From Monosporascus cannonballus (lineage: Eukaryota > Ascomycota > Sordariomycetes > Xylariales): a DNA stretch of 64,000 nt. The notes below the pieces were generated by a model that was not told where the DNA came from, did not search any database, and saw only the letters and a program-made list of their open reading frames with translations. Shown one piece after another: positions 45,938 to 58,135 of the stretch. A program made the translations under genes and the position numbers. Where the stretch lies: positions 48,338-112,337 of the forward strand of contig QJNS01000249.1 in assembly GCA_004154925.1 (NCBI GenBank). Direction: 5' to 3'. How positions within the stretch are numbered: the first letter of the stretch is position 1; every line of letters starts with the position of its first letter.

Positions 45938-47267
45938 CGGAACCTTTCCCAAGAATGCTAGCTCTGTCGTGGTATGTGGCCCCTGTGCGGGTCCGGGAGG
46001 GCAGTTAAAGGGATGAATACGCGATGCGGATAAGAGCGGACGCAGGGGAGATGAAGAATTCTCGTGGTGCTTACGGCCCAGGGGCACTTGCCCGTGTTCG
46101 CGGGGTTGACAGGGGAAGTCCATGTCGAATCGCTAAGTTGCACGGCTGTTGCTGTTTGCCGTGTGCTTTCGATCCGTTCCCGTCCTACCGCGCCCTTGCC
46201 TCATGCCAATTCTAGCAACACCCCAGTCGGACGGGCGCTTAGACGGCTGCAGAGAGCTCCGCGCTTTCCTGTGCGGAAGGACCGGAGTACCCGCAGTGGT
46301 CGCAGGGCAAGGACCGTGCGGGCCTTCATCGGTGGTCGTCATCGATCGTATCCGGGGCCCGGGGGTCGGCGAGGATATAATCCGACCGCTATAGCCCGGG
46401 TGGTCGGTCGACCGTCGGCGGTGACTTCTTCACCACGTTCTTCAACTAAACGAGCCCTTGGTTTCTGTCAAGAGTGCGATCATAGATAGGTTCTGCTGTC
46501 CTGAGCAGGCGAAGCTTTCGGAGTATCCAGTTAGTCGCTGGGTGATCGCCTAAGGACTCCTATATGGTATATATATATATTTGATCGGAGAGTTGCTGTC
46601 GAACATGTTGAAGCTAAGCGGATAGACTTCTTACATGAGAGTCCGTGCGTCTGCAAGCATTTGTACGGAATGGAATCTAACAAGACGAGTAGACAAACAG
46701 CGATACGGTGTGTCACCACCCTGTTTCAGCAACATAAAACTTGTCGTCGAGGGAAACATCGCCCTTACGCAGAGTAAGCAGACCTCTTCTAATATTAGCG
46801 CAGGCAGCCAGGGACACACAATATGGTTACACAACTTCTACTCGGCCTTTCGTCCAACTCGTAGCTCAAGTCTATGAATATGTCACAACACCTAGGCAGA
46901 AAGCTAGTCACGTAAGGCTTTGACGGATAAGGTCAAACTGATTGAGGCAACGGGGGAGAGAAGAGGAGGCTCCCAACTCTTATTAGGAATGCAATATAGC
47001 CAAGAATGGAAATTAAGAGTATATGTAAATAAAGTCTTTTCTTTGATAAGAGTGGCGAAATAGAGGTATAGTAATAGAGAGCCACACAAACGCCGTCTAA
47101 AATGCCCCGCTCGCTCATTCACTCGTCGGAATGCTCTGCTTTGCCCACGCGTCTTATCCGCCGTCGCTCGCTCGCCTGCTTCTACGTTTCATGTCTCTTC
47201 CTGGGTATATAGCTCGTAAAATACGTTGCCCTCACCACCCTGGGGGGCCGGCCGGCCTCCTCTCATC
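43866..47267. other. Intergenic region (3.4 kb)
   Basis: No convincing gene. Open frames on both strands (for example 46,064-46,489) have no recognisable domain. A poly-A tract with GAAAA repeats lies at 45,906-45,936. Confidence 0.5.
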
Positions 47268-50200
47268 TTATTGGCGCTTCTCGAGGCTCTGCAGGTTGAC
47301 GAGCTCGGCGTACCGGCCGTTGCGGCGCATGAGGTCGGCGTGGGTGCCCTCCTCGACGATGCGGCCCTGGTCGAAGACGTATATGACGTCGGCGCGCTGG
47401 ATGGTGCTGAGGCGGTGGGCGACGGCGATGGTGGTGCGGCCTTTGGCCGCCTTGTCGAGCGCCGCCTGCACCACGTGCTCCGACTCCGAGTCCAGGGCGC
47501 TCGTGGCCTCGTCGAGCAGCAGGATCCGGGGGTCGCGAATGAGCGCCCGCGCGATGGCGATGCGTTGCTTCTGCCCACCCGACAGCAGCGCGCCCTTGGT
47601 GCCCACCACCGTGTTGAAACCGTCCGGCAGCGACATGATGAAGTCGTAGATGTTTGACTCGCGGCAGGCGTATTCGATGGCCTCGTCCGTCACGTCCTCC
47701 CTCGAGGAGCCCAGGAGGATGTTCTCCCTGATGGTGCCCTGGTACAAGGTCGGCTCCTGCGAGACGAGCGCGAGGTGGGTGCGGTATTCGTTGACGTTGA
47801 GGGTGCTGATTTCCTTGCCGTCTACGAAGATGCCGCCGACGAGGGGGTCGTAGAAGCGTTCGAGCAGAGCGATGGTCGTACTCTTACCGCATCCAGACGC
47901 TCCTACCAGAGCGACATACTGGCCGGGGCGGACCGTCAGGTTCAGTCCCCGCAAGACCGGCTGTTCTGGGCGAGTGGGATATCGGAAATGCACGTCCCGG
48001 AATTCGATGGTGCCTTCAACCGTATCGAGGCTGTCGCCGTTCTTTGACCAGGTATCCACGACGGGCTGTCTGTCAAACAGCGTCTTCAGCTCGGCCGCGG
48101 CATGGTGCGCTTTGCCCATATCGGGAGCGAAGGAAAATATAGTCCCGGCAGACTGCGCGCCGAAGACGACTGCCATGAAGCAGACGAAGAACTCCCACAT
48201 GCCGTACTCGCCACTCGCAATCAGAGTACCTCCGTACCAGAAACCCAACGCAAAGGCCAGGAACACTAACGACTGGGAGGCCGCATAGAGTAGAGATGAC
48301 TTGGCAACGGAGATCAGACTGGACCTTAACTGAGCGGCGAGGGATTCCTTATAGTGTGTTATGACATCCCGCTCACGGGTCAGCGATGCAACAGTGCGAA
48401 TCGCGGAGATGGCTTCGGATGCGTAAGTAGCACTCTGCTCATAAGCCTTCTTGGAACGACGCTGGAAATGTGCCAGCATCCAGAAACGGAAGAACCCGCA
48501 TCCAAGAAGCACCGGCACAGTGGAGATGCACACAAGAGCCAGCTTCCAGCCAATGGCTAGAGCCAGTACTATGGCCGAGATCAGCGTGCTGAGAACCGTG
48601 AGAAGTGTGCCAAGTGTAACACCGCTAAGACCGGCGAGGTGTGTGGTCTCGGTGGACAAAAACGAAGTCAAGGCACCAGCTGTGTTTTCGTCCCTGTCAA
48701 AGAAACTGACGTCTTGACGAAGCATAGTACGGAAAGCGCGATCCCTGACACGGTGGATGAGACGTTCGGAGCACCAGGCGAACGCCACTCCTTGCGCGGC
48801 CTGCGAGATGAACATGACAAAAGCCAACATGACGTACATCGCGCTCCAGAAGTCGCTCTCACGTTTGATGACTGGGCCGGTTGCGGGTGTTAGAGGAACA
48901 CCAAGGGTCTGTGGAGAAGGTCAGCCGACGCCCTGAAGACTGCAAAGATATGAATTATACGTACCATTATCTGTTTGGCGAAGAAGACGGCCCCGACAGG
49001 GTTTCCACCACCACAGAGTATCGACCAGAAGAGACCCCATACCATTAACTTCCATTCTGGCTTATTGAAAGCCGCAATGAGCTTGATCAACGTCATGAGG
49101 CTATACTTGTGTTGCTCTTCCGGCTTGCGGTTTTGAAGGGCCTTGCTGGATGCTGAGCCTTGGGTCGTCGATCTGTTGAGCTTCCCACGGATGTTGTCGT
49201 CTGGGTCTTCGGCAAAACCGGCCTCTTCACCTTTGGCATGGGAAGCCTTCCGGATGAGTTCGTCGTCGCCAGCATCGATCGCTTCTTGTTCCTCGGGAGA
49301 CAGCTCGTTCACCGCGGTGATGTTTTGGGCGCTAACAAGCTTGTAGTATGCACCCTTCTTTTCGAGAAGCTCGTCGTGGGTGCCCTGCTCGACAATAGTG
49401 CCTTCCGACATAACGACGATGTTGTGAGCGTCCCTAATAGTAGAAAGACGATGTGCAATGGTAATAGTCGTACGGCCGGCGGCTGCAACCTCGAGTGCGG
49501 CCTGGACGACACCCTCAGACTTCGTATCTAAAGCACTAGTGGCTTCGTCGAGCAGGAGAACTAAACTCAGGGTTAGATCGCTTCACCGGCCAAACCACAG
49601 AACGTTGGCCTCGACTTACTCTTGGGATCCGAAACAATGGCCCTCGCAATGGCAATGCGCTGCTTTTGGCCACCGGACAACAGAAAGCCACGTTGACCGA
49701 CGTTCGTCTCATAGCCCTCTGGCAATGCCGAGACGAAGTCGTGAGCATTAGCCTTCTTGGCAGCCTCGATGACGAGCTCCTTTTGCTTTTCCTCGCTCAC
49801 GTTCTCAAATTGCGTGCCAATAAGACCGTGTCGAATGTTGTTGAAGATGGTGGTGCCGAATAAAGTCGGCTCCTGGCTGACCAGCGACATCTGTTGACGC
49901 AGCCAACGAAGGTTCAACGTGCTAATATCCCGGCCATCCAGGTAAACCTTCCCAACGACGGGGTCATAGAATCTTTCCACTAACCCCACTATGGTACTTT
50001 TCCCCGACCCAGAAGCTCCCACCAACGCGGTCGTCTTGCCTGCGGGGATGTCGAGCGTGACGTTGTTCATGACAACCACTTCGGGCCGAGAGGGATAGAT
50101 ATGTTTGATGTTCTCCAGTCGAATGTTGCCCTCAACCTTTTCTAGCTTATCGCCCGTATCAACGGTTGGGTCCAGAGGAGATTGTCGATCGATGGTGTTA

Positions 50201-51384
50201 AAGATCTTAGCAGCGGCCGCCAGAGCCGTGCCGAAGGCTTGGATGTTGGGGGCCACGTTGCCCAAGTTGAACGCGCCTATCATGATGGCCATCATGATGG
50301 TCAGAACACTTGACAAGGGAACCGCACCTTCGATTAGATACTTGCTGCCCATCCAGAAGGACAAGCCATAGTTCAGGAAAAGTATCAACATCATGCCAGC
50401 TACCATGCAGGCGATAGAAGCCTTGACCCTGAAGCCGAAGTGCTGGGCCCTAGCCAGATGCTCATCGTACTGTCTAGCCAAGCGATCTTGCGTACCAAAA
50501 GCGACGGCGTTTCGGATGGAGCTGATGACCTCCTCGGCGACTGTGCCTCCTTGGGCATATGCCTCGATCGATTGCTTGTTGAACTTAATAATGAATTGGG
50601 ACCCGATTCCCATATCGAATAACAGGGCGAAAACGACGGAGGTCAAGATGAGGGTTAATTTCCAGTAGAAGACGAATCCAATGACGAAGGCAGATATGAA
50701 TGTCGCCACGGCCGTCAGGGTCAACCCTACTTTCTCGGAGATACCGTCCTGGATCAGGTTCGTGTCGGCAGTGATGCGGGTTGTGACCTCACCAGCACCC
50801 AGTTTGTCGAAGAAGCCAATATTCTGGCTCATGCAGCTCTCCAGGTAATGCTCTCGGATCTTGGCACTGATATGTTCACCAGTGTAGATGAAGCCGACAG
50901 TCGCCACGTAGATGGTCACGAATTCACCAATGGCCAGGTAGATGAAGTACAAGATCAGCTGAATCATGGTGTCCATGAATTCGTCGTATGGAACCAACCC
51001 GGTGAAGTAGCCCTGGAAGGTGCCTTGTAAGTTACCGAAGATGACGGTCATCAGAGGTAGCGCAGCACCACCGGCTATGGCGCATAACGCGCTGACAGCC
51101 ATGATGATCAGGTCGCTTCTCGAGGAATAGCGATAGAGCGCGGCAACGCCGGCTTTGGCCTCGGGGGTTATGACTTGTCTCTTCAAGATCGTTGCCTCAT
51201 GTTCCGGGAGATGGGCGTACGGGTCATCACTAGAGTCGTTCGCCGTCTGGACGACCTTGGAGTCGGCCTTTTCCAGATTGGCGCCAGCAGGGGTGCCATC
51301 GGTTGAGCCGCTGTGACTCGAGGCGCGCGCCGACGGGCCTCCGGCCACAGCCCCCGCGGGCTTCTCTGGTATCTCTTCCGGCAT
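47268..51384 (-). CDS. Full-size ABCB (MDR/P-glycoprotein type) ABC transporter
   Basis: An ATP-driven exporter of hydrophobic compounds, of the group that includes fungal multidrug and leptomycin pumps and the a-factor exporter. Exons 51384-49620, 49560-48965 and 48908-47268 (introns 59 and 56 bp; donors GTAAGT and GTACGT) give 1,333 residues in TMD-NBD-TMD-NBD order. NBD1: Walker [10 protein letters not shown] (456-464), signature LSGGQ (569-573), then Walker [13 protein letters not shown] spliced across intron 1, and the switch His in AHRLST. NBD2: Walker [10 protein letters not shown] (1123-1131), LSGGQ (1229-1233), [12 protein letters not shown]. Both catalytic Glu residues are present, so both ATP sites should work. 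The start is the ATG at 51,384 (context ACCATG). The first 85 residues are hydrophilic and Ala/Ser-rich. There are no cluster genes next to it. Confidence 0.96.
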
Positions 51385-53808
51385 GGTGTTCACTCGTCCA
51401 GGTTCCGCGCCGGGTGAGAGAGCGCCAAGATTAGAGGCAATAAACCTCCCTGCGCGGGGGAGTTGTCACCGGCGACTTCTATGAGTGTGCAACCGTTGCG
51501 GGCCGAGTCAAGAGGTTAAAGCTATTTCGCGGTGGCGGAGGTATATCATGGAATATGCTTGGAGAGCTAAGACCGGGTGAGTTCGGCCGACTGAACGATG
51601 CTAGTCTCACTGGCTTCCTTCTGCAGGCGCTCTCCTCATCTGTCAAACTCGCAGCCTGGAAAAGCTTAACACATATGACGTCCTTGTAGGAGACGAGGGG
51701 AAGAGGAGGGGGAAGAGGAGGGTAAAAGATCTCAGACCATCGGGTTGAAATTTAACTAATAAGTAGATATAATAAGGGGTATCGGTATCGCAAAGATGAA
51801 ACATAAAACAGGGCCCCAGGGACTGGGACGTGTATTTGCTCTAAGCGAGAGCCTCGACCTCCCCGCTCCGTCTTGGAGAAAGACGGAATTGTCGGCCCTT
51901 GTCATCTTCGATTCCGATGCGAACCAACGGGGGGTTTGTAGGTACACATTTGTACAAAATCAACACGGAATCCCATCCTTCCGGGCAACGCTTCGATTGG
52001 TGCCTTTCAGCGGTATTCGGGATTCGGCCGGGATTTATACAGTCATCGCGGCAAGTCTCACCTTGCACAAAACGAACCCGAACAATGCATAACTTGTATG
52101 ACGCATCTTGGTTGCCCACCCGAACCAGCGGACACATTTTCTAGACGTCAGCATTATACCTACGTATCTCTGTAGGTAGAGATTATACCGATATGTATCC
52201 GAACATAGATGAAGCAGGATAACTGGCGAATCTCTCCAGACTACGTGGCATGTACGATTTCTCCGGCAAACTGGACAGTTGCATGTTGTAAAAGGACATC
52301 ACATCTAATCTTAGAGGCGTTCCTTTTTTTTGGGGGGGGGGGAGGAGAATAATTTCGTATAACGCGTGTTAAGGTTATCGAGCAGGTTTCACTGTGGGTT
52401 CTATCTAACGTTTGAGTTTAGCGGCTGAAATGGACGGGGCCGTGATGGGGATCACCGAAACGCCCCCTAAGCTAGCTTCGGGGAATGAAGCAGTCCGACA
52501 TCCCGACATCAGGCAACGGCAAAGGGGATATCTCATTTGACGATACCTTGGTCTTTTGACAATTGGGTGTCTTTTATTTAGGATTATGTCCTCATCGGTC
52601 CCGAACGGCAAGAAAATATCATCTGCCTGGGGCTCGGGACTTCAAGATTGCTGTTGCCTAGACTTAACTTGGATACCAATGCGTGTGGCGTGCATTAATC
52701 AATCACATATCGCGGCGCCGCACGCGCATAAGTGCCCCAGGTATGCATCGACACGTATTGAACGGTCGGGGAGGATAGATAACCGACTTATGTGGCTCTC
52801 AGAGAAGTCACGGAGACCAATCGCGCCTCGGCCGTTTGACTCATCGGCGGTGGGCAACAGGGTGTATTTACTCACTTCGGTAAGATGATGCAAAATAATG
52901 CGTGAGATCGACGCAAAGCTGAAGACGATACCTATGTAAATAAATGTCTAACTACCTCGGGACGCATCCCGTCCCAGTAAGGGTTCCACTCAACGACTTT
53001 GGTTGTGCAGGGGTGTAGCATTTAGTAGTGCGATGGCGAAGTCTCCACTGGAGCATCCGTGTGCAACTAGCACCGATTTTCTTGATGCGAACGACGCCCA
53101 GAAAGCTTCCTTCACTTGCGCCAAGCTTCGTCCCGGGGCTAGGCATAACGGGCATGGCGGGCTTGGAAGTTTGTTGACGATTTGAAAACGCCCTCGACTC
53201 CTCTCTCTTCCCCCCCCGCGATGCGTTTCGGATTCCCCATTGTCCCATAGCCATGTGTCATTAACACCAGTATTTTCTTTTGCGGCTCGCTTGTGCAGGC
53301 CAAGAATTACCTACATGCATTTACTGTACCTAGTAGGTAACGTTGGGTGAGCACTTCGTACAATGCGTGGCAAACAGAAAAAAAAAAGCTAGAAATATCT
53401 GATCGCGTATGTCGTTGGTTGGCTTCTGCAATGCACCACGCCCTTCCGCCAGCCTCGTCGTCCCAACTCTGATTTGACCATGCCATGACGCATCTTTCTC
53501 CTTTTACCAACCGTGTCCTCTTTGACCCTTTTTAACGCCATGCCGAACTCTTTGCAGCCCTAGCAGAACCTACCACATCTTATGATTTCTACGCGATTAA
53601 GATGCGTCTCCTCTTTCTAGCGATTCTGTGTCCTGCTTGAATATCGACAACCGCTGGGTGATGCTTGCTTACATGCGTACTACCATTATGCACTAAGCAG
53701 ATATCAGCTTACCCATTCCTTCTCGCATCGAGTTTCGCACATCGAGTTACATACAATACAACTCAACAAATCGGATTTCGATAATCGAGCATCCCCCACC
53801 GATCGCTA
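51385..53808. other. Divergent upstream region of the ABC transporter and SARAF genes
   Basis: No gene recognised in 2.4 kb. A T-run followed by a G-run lies at 52,324-52,341. Otherwise the composition is ordinary. Confidence 0.5.
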
Positions 53809-53970
53809 ATGCCGGCGCTCGTCACCACCCACATCGACGCCGATACCGACATGCAACAATGCAGCTGCCCGCGAACCTCCTCTCCCTCCTCCTCCCCATC
53901 GCCCCCCCCCCGGTCTCCGCAAAGAAACCCCCAAAGGACGCGATCCCGCTATCCAGCGTACAGCGCCTGA
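53809..53970 (+). other. Upstream ORF overlapping the SARAF start
   Basis: An ATG at 53,809 opens a 53-codon frame that passes the SARAF start codon (53,859) in a different frame and stops at 53,970. A second in-frame ATG lies at 53,851, only 8 bases before the SARAF ATG. If the leader includes it, ribosomes must scan past to make SARAF, which would keep output low. The transcription start is not known from the sequence. Confidence 0.4.
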
Positions 53971-54938
53971 CGCTGCGCGGCGGCGCCGCCCAGACGGCGC
54001 ATCGGAGGGTCCCCGCGATCCCGCAGCTGCGGTGCATATCCCCAAAGGCAATATGCCGTCTGCACGAGGTGGACGTGATGCGGTGCACGAACCAGGGGGG
54101 CGGGTATGGGGGGACGGAGGACGCGCAGTGGTCGTGCACGGCGTCGCTGCCGCCCGAGCTGCGCCTGGGGTCGACCGACGTCGTCTGCGAGGGCTACTCC
54201 GGGCCCGATGACCCGTACGTCCTACGGGGCAGCTGCGGCGTCGAGTACCGCCTCGTGCTCACGGAGAGGGGCGAGGAGCGGTTCCCCGAGCTCGCCGGGG
54301 CCGGCAGCGGCGGTTCCTTCCGGGGCGGTGGCGGGAGGAAGGGAAAAGGCGGGAATTCGGGGTGGGGAGACGTCGATTGGGCGACCTGGATCTTCGGCGT
54401 CGTATTCTTCGCCGTCGCCGCCTGGATCGTGTACTCGGCCTTCTACGCGGCGACCGACAACGCTAGGCGCGTTGCGCCGCCCCGACGGCCGCGACGTGGC
54501 GGAGGTGGCAGTGGTGCGGGAGGCGGATGGTGGCCTGGCGGGGGCGGCGGGGGCGACGGTGGTGATGGGTGGGACGACCCCCCGCCGCCGCCGTACCCCG
54601 GCACGAAACCCTCGTACTCGTCTTCGTCGTCCTCGCGGGCGGCCGAGGGATGGCGGCCCGGGTTCCGGAGCGGCTTGGCGAGCGGTGCGGCGGCCGGGTA
54701 CGCGGCCAGCAACTGGTCGCGCAATGGTAACAATAACACCAACAACAACTCGAGACTGCGCAACGACTACAGCGGCGGGGGTGCCTGGGGGTCGGGTTCG
54801 GGCGGCGGCTGGGGCGTGGGGCGCTCGGGATCGTCCTCGTCGCGGTCTGGGTCGGGCTCCGGCTCCGGCCCCGGCTCGAGCTCGACGTCCTCGGCGAGAT
54901 ACGAGAGTACCGGCTTCGGGTCGACGAGCAGAAGGTAG
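53859..54938 (+). CDS. SARAF homologue (store-operated calcium entry regulator)
   Basis: A single-exon, 359-residue type I endoplasmic-reticulum membrane protein. SARAF in animals slows calcium refilling by acting on STIM. Residues 1-20 are a signal peptide. The lumenal domain (about 27-145) has the family blocks: DAIPLSSVQRLTLRGG, PAIPQLRC, the Cys set at 59, 66, 76, 93, 110 and 126, DAQWSCTA and CEGYSGPDDPYVLRGSCGVEY. One membrane segment lies at 175-197 (WATWIFGVVFF...). The cytosolic tail is Gly/Ser/Arg-rich with a poly-Pro patch (PPPPPYPGTKPSY), longer and simpler than the animal tail. Its role in fungi, which lack obvious STIM/Orai, is open. The gene is very GC-rich, which gives spurious frames on both strands. 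Confidence 0.92.
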   Translation: MQLPANLLSLLLPIAPPPVSAKKPPKDAIPLSSVQRLTLRGGAAQTAHRRVPAIPQLRCISPKAICRLHEVDVMRCTNQGGGYGGTEDAQWSCTASLPPELRLGSTDVVCEGYSGPDDPYVLRGSCGVEYRLVLTERGEERFPELAGAGSGGSFRGGGGRKGKGGNSGWGDVDWATWIFGVVFFAVAAWIVYSAFYAATDNARRVAPPRRPRRGGGGSGAGGGWWPGGGGGGDGGDGWDDPPPPPYPGTKPSYSSSSSSRAAEGWRPGFRSGLASGAAAGYAASNWSRNGNNNTNNNSRLRNDYSGGGAWGSGSGGGWGVGRSGSSSSRSGSGSGSGPGSSSTSSARYESTGFGSTSRR

Positions 54939-55462
54939 GGAGATAGGCGCCAGAACCATCTGCGTATGCGCCCGAGTATAGCAAGCAATATAACTTCATA
55001 ACGTGCGCAAGGCTGGTTCACTGTTGCATGTGGTTGATCTCTCTCGGTAGTTCTATTATTATTAACTGGACAGCTTCTAGGAGCCTTAGCTCTCTATCCA
55101 GTGCCCAAAACCGCATGGCAGTCTTGAAGAGTGTTCCACACGGCTTCCGCGGCCCATCTTTTCCTCATCAGTACAGGCGGAATTCGCGATGGTATATTGG
55201 ATTAACGGCCCCACACTGGGACCTGCGCCTCGTTCGTCCGCCCTCGGAGTTTGTGACGAGTATAACCCGCTCGTCCTGTCCAACGACAAACGCCCGCAAC
55301 TCGGCGCTCAAATCTCCTTGCTAGGCAATCGTAGTATGTACACGTTCGACTCTTACAGGTGGTCTTCCCCTTTCTTGCTCCCCTCATAGTTTACAGAGCA
55401 TCCTCTACCATCTCAGCGTCGGTCGTAGCATCCAAGAACTCCAGCGGCTGGTCCACGTTATC
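54939..55462. other. Intergenic region between convergent SARAF and BRE1
   Basis: Holds both 3' flanks. No gene recognised. Confidence 0.5.
55335..55342 (-). promoter_or_regulatory. Candidate PUF-binding site downstream of BRE1
   Basis: The minus strand reads TGTACATA, a match to the PUF consensus TGTANATA, about 120 bases after the BRE1 stop and so probably in its 3' UTR. Motif evidence only. Confidence 0.25.
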
Positions 55463-58135
55463 CTATAAGTGGATGGCCATAGCATCCGACTTGTCGAAAG
55501 GCTTGTTGCACGCTGGGCATTTTCGCATACGGTTTACTATTCTGTCGTCGACACAGCCCTTGCAGAAGACATGCCCGCACGTTCGAATCACGGTGTCCTT
55601 GAAATTGGTTCGGCAGATTGAGCAGGTCGCCAGTTTCTGTCGTGGGCGTCAGCATATCCAATTACGTTTAGAGACCTGGCGGCTGATGCAAGTACTTACG
55701 CGCAACATCTCTTCCTCCTCCGATGAATTGCTCAAGCTCTTGGCCTTCCACTTATCGCGGTCCTTCGAGGTAGAGTCGAGGCGCACCTTAAGTTTCTCCA
55801 CGTCGACTTCCAAGGTGGTAGTTCGCTCCCTTGCCATCGCCGTCGTAGAATCCTTAGACTTGACCAAGCTTGTCAACTCGGTGACCTGCTGTTTCAGAGT
55901 ATCGAATCGTCGCAGGGCCTCGCCGCTGCTAACGTCGAGCCTCTTGTTTTCGGCCATCAGCGCAGCGTTGGTCTGCTTCATATCCGCCAGTTGTTTGTCC
56001 AGGTTAGTGACGAGCGTCCGGTTCTGAGCTTCGACGTCCTTCAGCTGGGAGATAATTTCGGAGCTCTTGTTGTTCTGCATCCGTAACTTCTTGATCTCCT
56101 CACCCTTCTGGTCCGCATCCTTGCGCGTGTTGAAATATTTCTGGTCGGCCTTGCCCTTCTCAGCAATAGCCAAAGCCACACGCTCCTCCAGCGTAGCGAA
56201 ATCCATGACTTTATTGTTGGCAAGCTCCTTATATCTCTTTATCGTCTTGGTTAACCCTGGCAGCTCGCTCTCGATAGATTCGTAGTCCCTCATTAATTTC
56301 TTGCACTTCTCGCGCAGCTCGTCGGGCGACAGCTCGTCTATTTCCGGGCGCGCCGCCATGTCAACATCCTCGCTGGGTCTTAGTCTCTCGACTTCGGATT
56401 CGAGAGTACTGATACGGTCTTCCTTGGCACTGAGGAGCTCCTTCATATGCTCCATCGCGGTCCTTTCTTGCTCTTTGCCGGCCTTGAGCATTGTAACCTC
56501 GGCAAGCAGCTCGTCTCTTGTGGCTCGGATCCGTGCTAGGTTAGTGTCAGCTTGTTGAAGCTGATCCTCGAGATCTGCGATTAGTGCCTGGGCTTCGGTC
56601 TCTAGCTGCTGGCGGCTTGCTTCTCGCTCCTTCTTCAACTGCTCGTTCATCGACTGGAGACTCTTGTTGGCCGCCTCCAAATGATTGACGCGCTTGGTGA
56701 GCTCCTCATTCTGAGCTTTGAACAACCTGAAGACCTCGGTACGAGAATAATCCTCGTCGCTTAGACTCGTCTGGCGGGCTTGTAGGGTACTGAGTTGTTC
56801 TTGTAGTGACTTGGTCTCGTTCAGAGCCGCTTCAAGCTGTTCCTTCCGCTTCTCCGCAACAGCCGTGGCCTCCCGAAGAGCCGATTGCAAAGCTTCGCTA
56901 CCACCGCTGGGCCCGTCAATATCCATGCCATTCTGTTGATCGCTTGCACCTGGCCGGGAAGTAGCTTGGGCAATAGCTTGCTGCTCGAGCTTCTGCACCT
57001 GTGCGCTCTTGAGGCGGTCGAGCTTCCTTTCCGCTTTCATGTACCGGAGCGTTGCAGTATCCAGTTGGGTTGACAGATTGTCCTTATCCGAAGTGAGGCG
57101 GTCGATCTTAACAAGAAAATCCTTCTGCTTTGCCAGGAGTGCATTGACCTGCGCTTCTAAATTGGAAATATTGGGCGACACTTGGCCCCGTGATTCAGAT
57201 AGGCGCGAGAATATCTCCTCAATCTTGTGTTTGATAGCGGCAGCTTTGTCACGTAGGTGCGATTCAAAGTCCTCAATTCCTCTGAAGTGGGTATGGGTGG
57301 GAAATGATTGATCCGTTTGCGAGGAGATACGGCTCTTTGCCACGAGCTCTATTTCTTGGAGCAGCTGATGACACGTTAGGCCGTCTCCGATGTCTTGTCC
57401 TATGAGGGAGCCTTACCTGTAGCCACCACGCATCGACGATTCGAAGATGGTCGTCATGGTGCGTGGCTCGTCTAGCATATTCGTCGAGGCGGGCCTCCAG
57501 CGTACCCTTTTCCCGCTTGTACTCGAGCATCTGTCGATATATAGCATCTTTTTGATAGTCCTAACCAACCCATATCTGTCAGCGGTGTCCAATTCCCTGC
57601 ACGGTATTGTTGAATGACGCGGGTTGTACGTGATGACGAGGTGGTTCGAACCATGAGGACATTCAAGCGAAACGGATATTTCAATCAGATCAGGCTTTAA
57701 CGTGGAGAGTAACGCTGATGACAGCAAGGCTGGGCATCAGGACTGAGATTGTGAGTATAATGTCTCAACGACAGGGTAGATGCCGAGGCTGCGAAAGGGC
57801 TAACTCGTGCTGAGGTGGAAGCAAGCGGCAGTCGAAGAAGTGAACTGCTGATCGAGAAGGCCAACAAGACTTATAGCACGTGAAGTGGCGGTGATGATGG
57901 TGATGATTCGCAGGTGGGGAGGACCGAAGAACAATTGAATCGGTGGTGGTCGTGTGACACTTACCTCGATCCAGGCTTCGTCGCCCTCTTCTTTGGGTTT
58001 GCTACCGCCATTTACGGCCTGTCGTTTACTAGGCGGAGCGATGTCATCAGAACTGCTCAGAGCAGGCCTCTTACGATCCTCCATCTTGACGACGGTAGAA
58101 AGAGGCGCAGTGGTCGGGGAGGTGGATAGAGGCAT
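55463..58135 (-). CDS. BRE1: BRE1 E3 ubiquitin ligase (histone H2B)
   Basis: A nuclear RING ligase that with Rad6 mono-ubiquitinates histone H2B, needed for H3K4/K79 methylation and transcription elongation. Four exons: 58135-57965, 57560-57417, 57364-55700 and 55636-55463, giving 717 residues. All introns are phase 0 (404, 52 and 63 bp; donors GTAAGT, GTAAGG, GTAAGT). The start MPLSTSP...[10 protein letters not shown] and the nuclear-type PPSKRQ are typical of Sordariomycete BRE1. Residues about 58-640 are an almost continuous coiled coil. The last exon is the C3HC4 RING: C665, C668, C680, H682, C685, C688, C700, C703, all present. The first intron (404 bp) is unusually long for this window. 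The gene is divergent from BDP1 over a 1.4-kb interval. Confidence 0.96.

Noticed and set aside
46064..46489. 141-codon plus-strand frame
   Set aside because: Arg/Ser/Pro-rich with no domain; sits in a GC-rich patch and looks compositional.
54106..54999. Long Arg/Pro-rich frames on both strands over SARAF
   Set aside because: Shadows of a GC-rich repetitive coding tail; the SARAF frame has the conserved domain.
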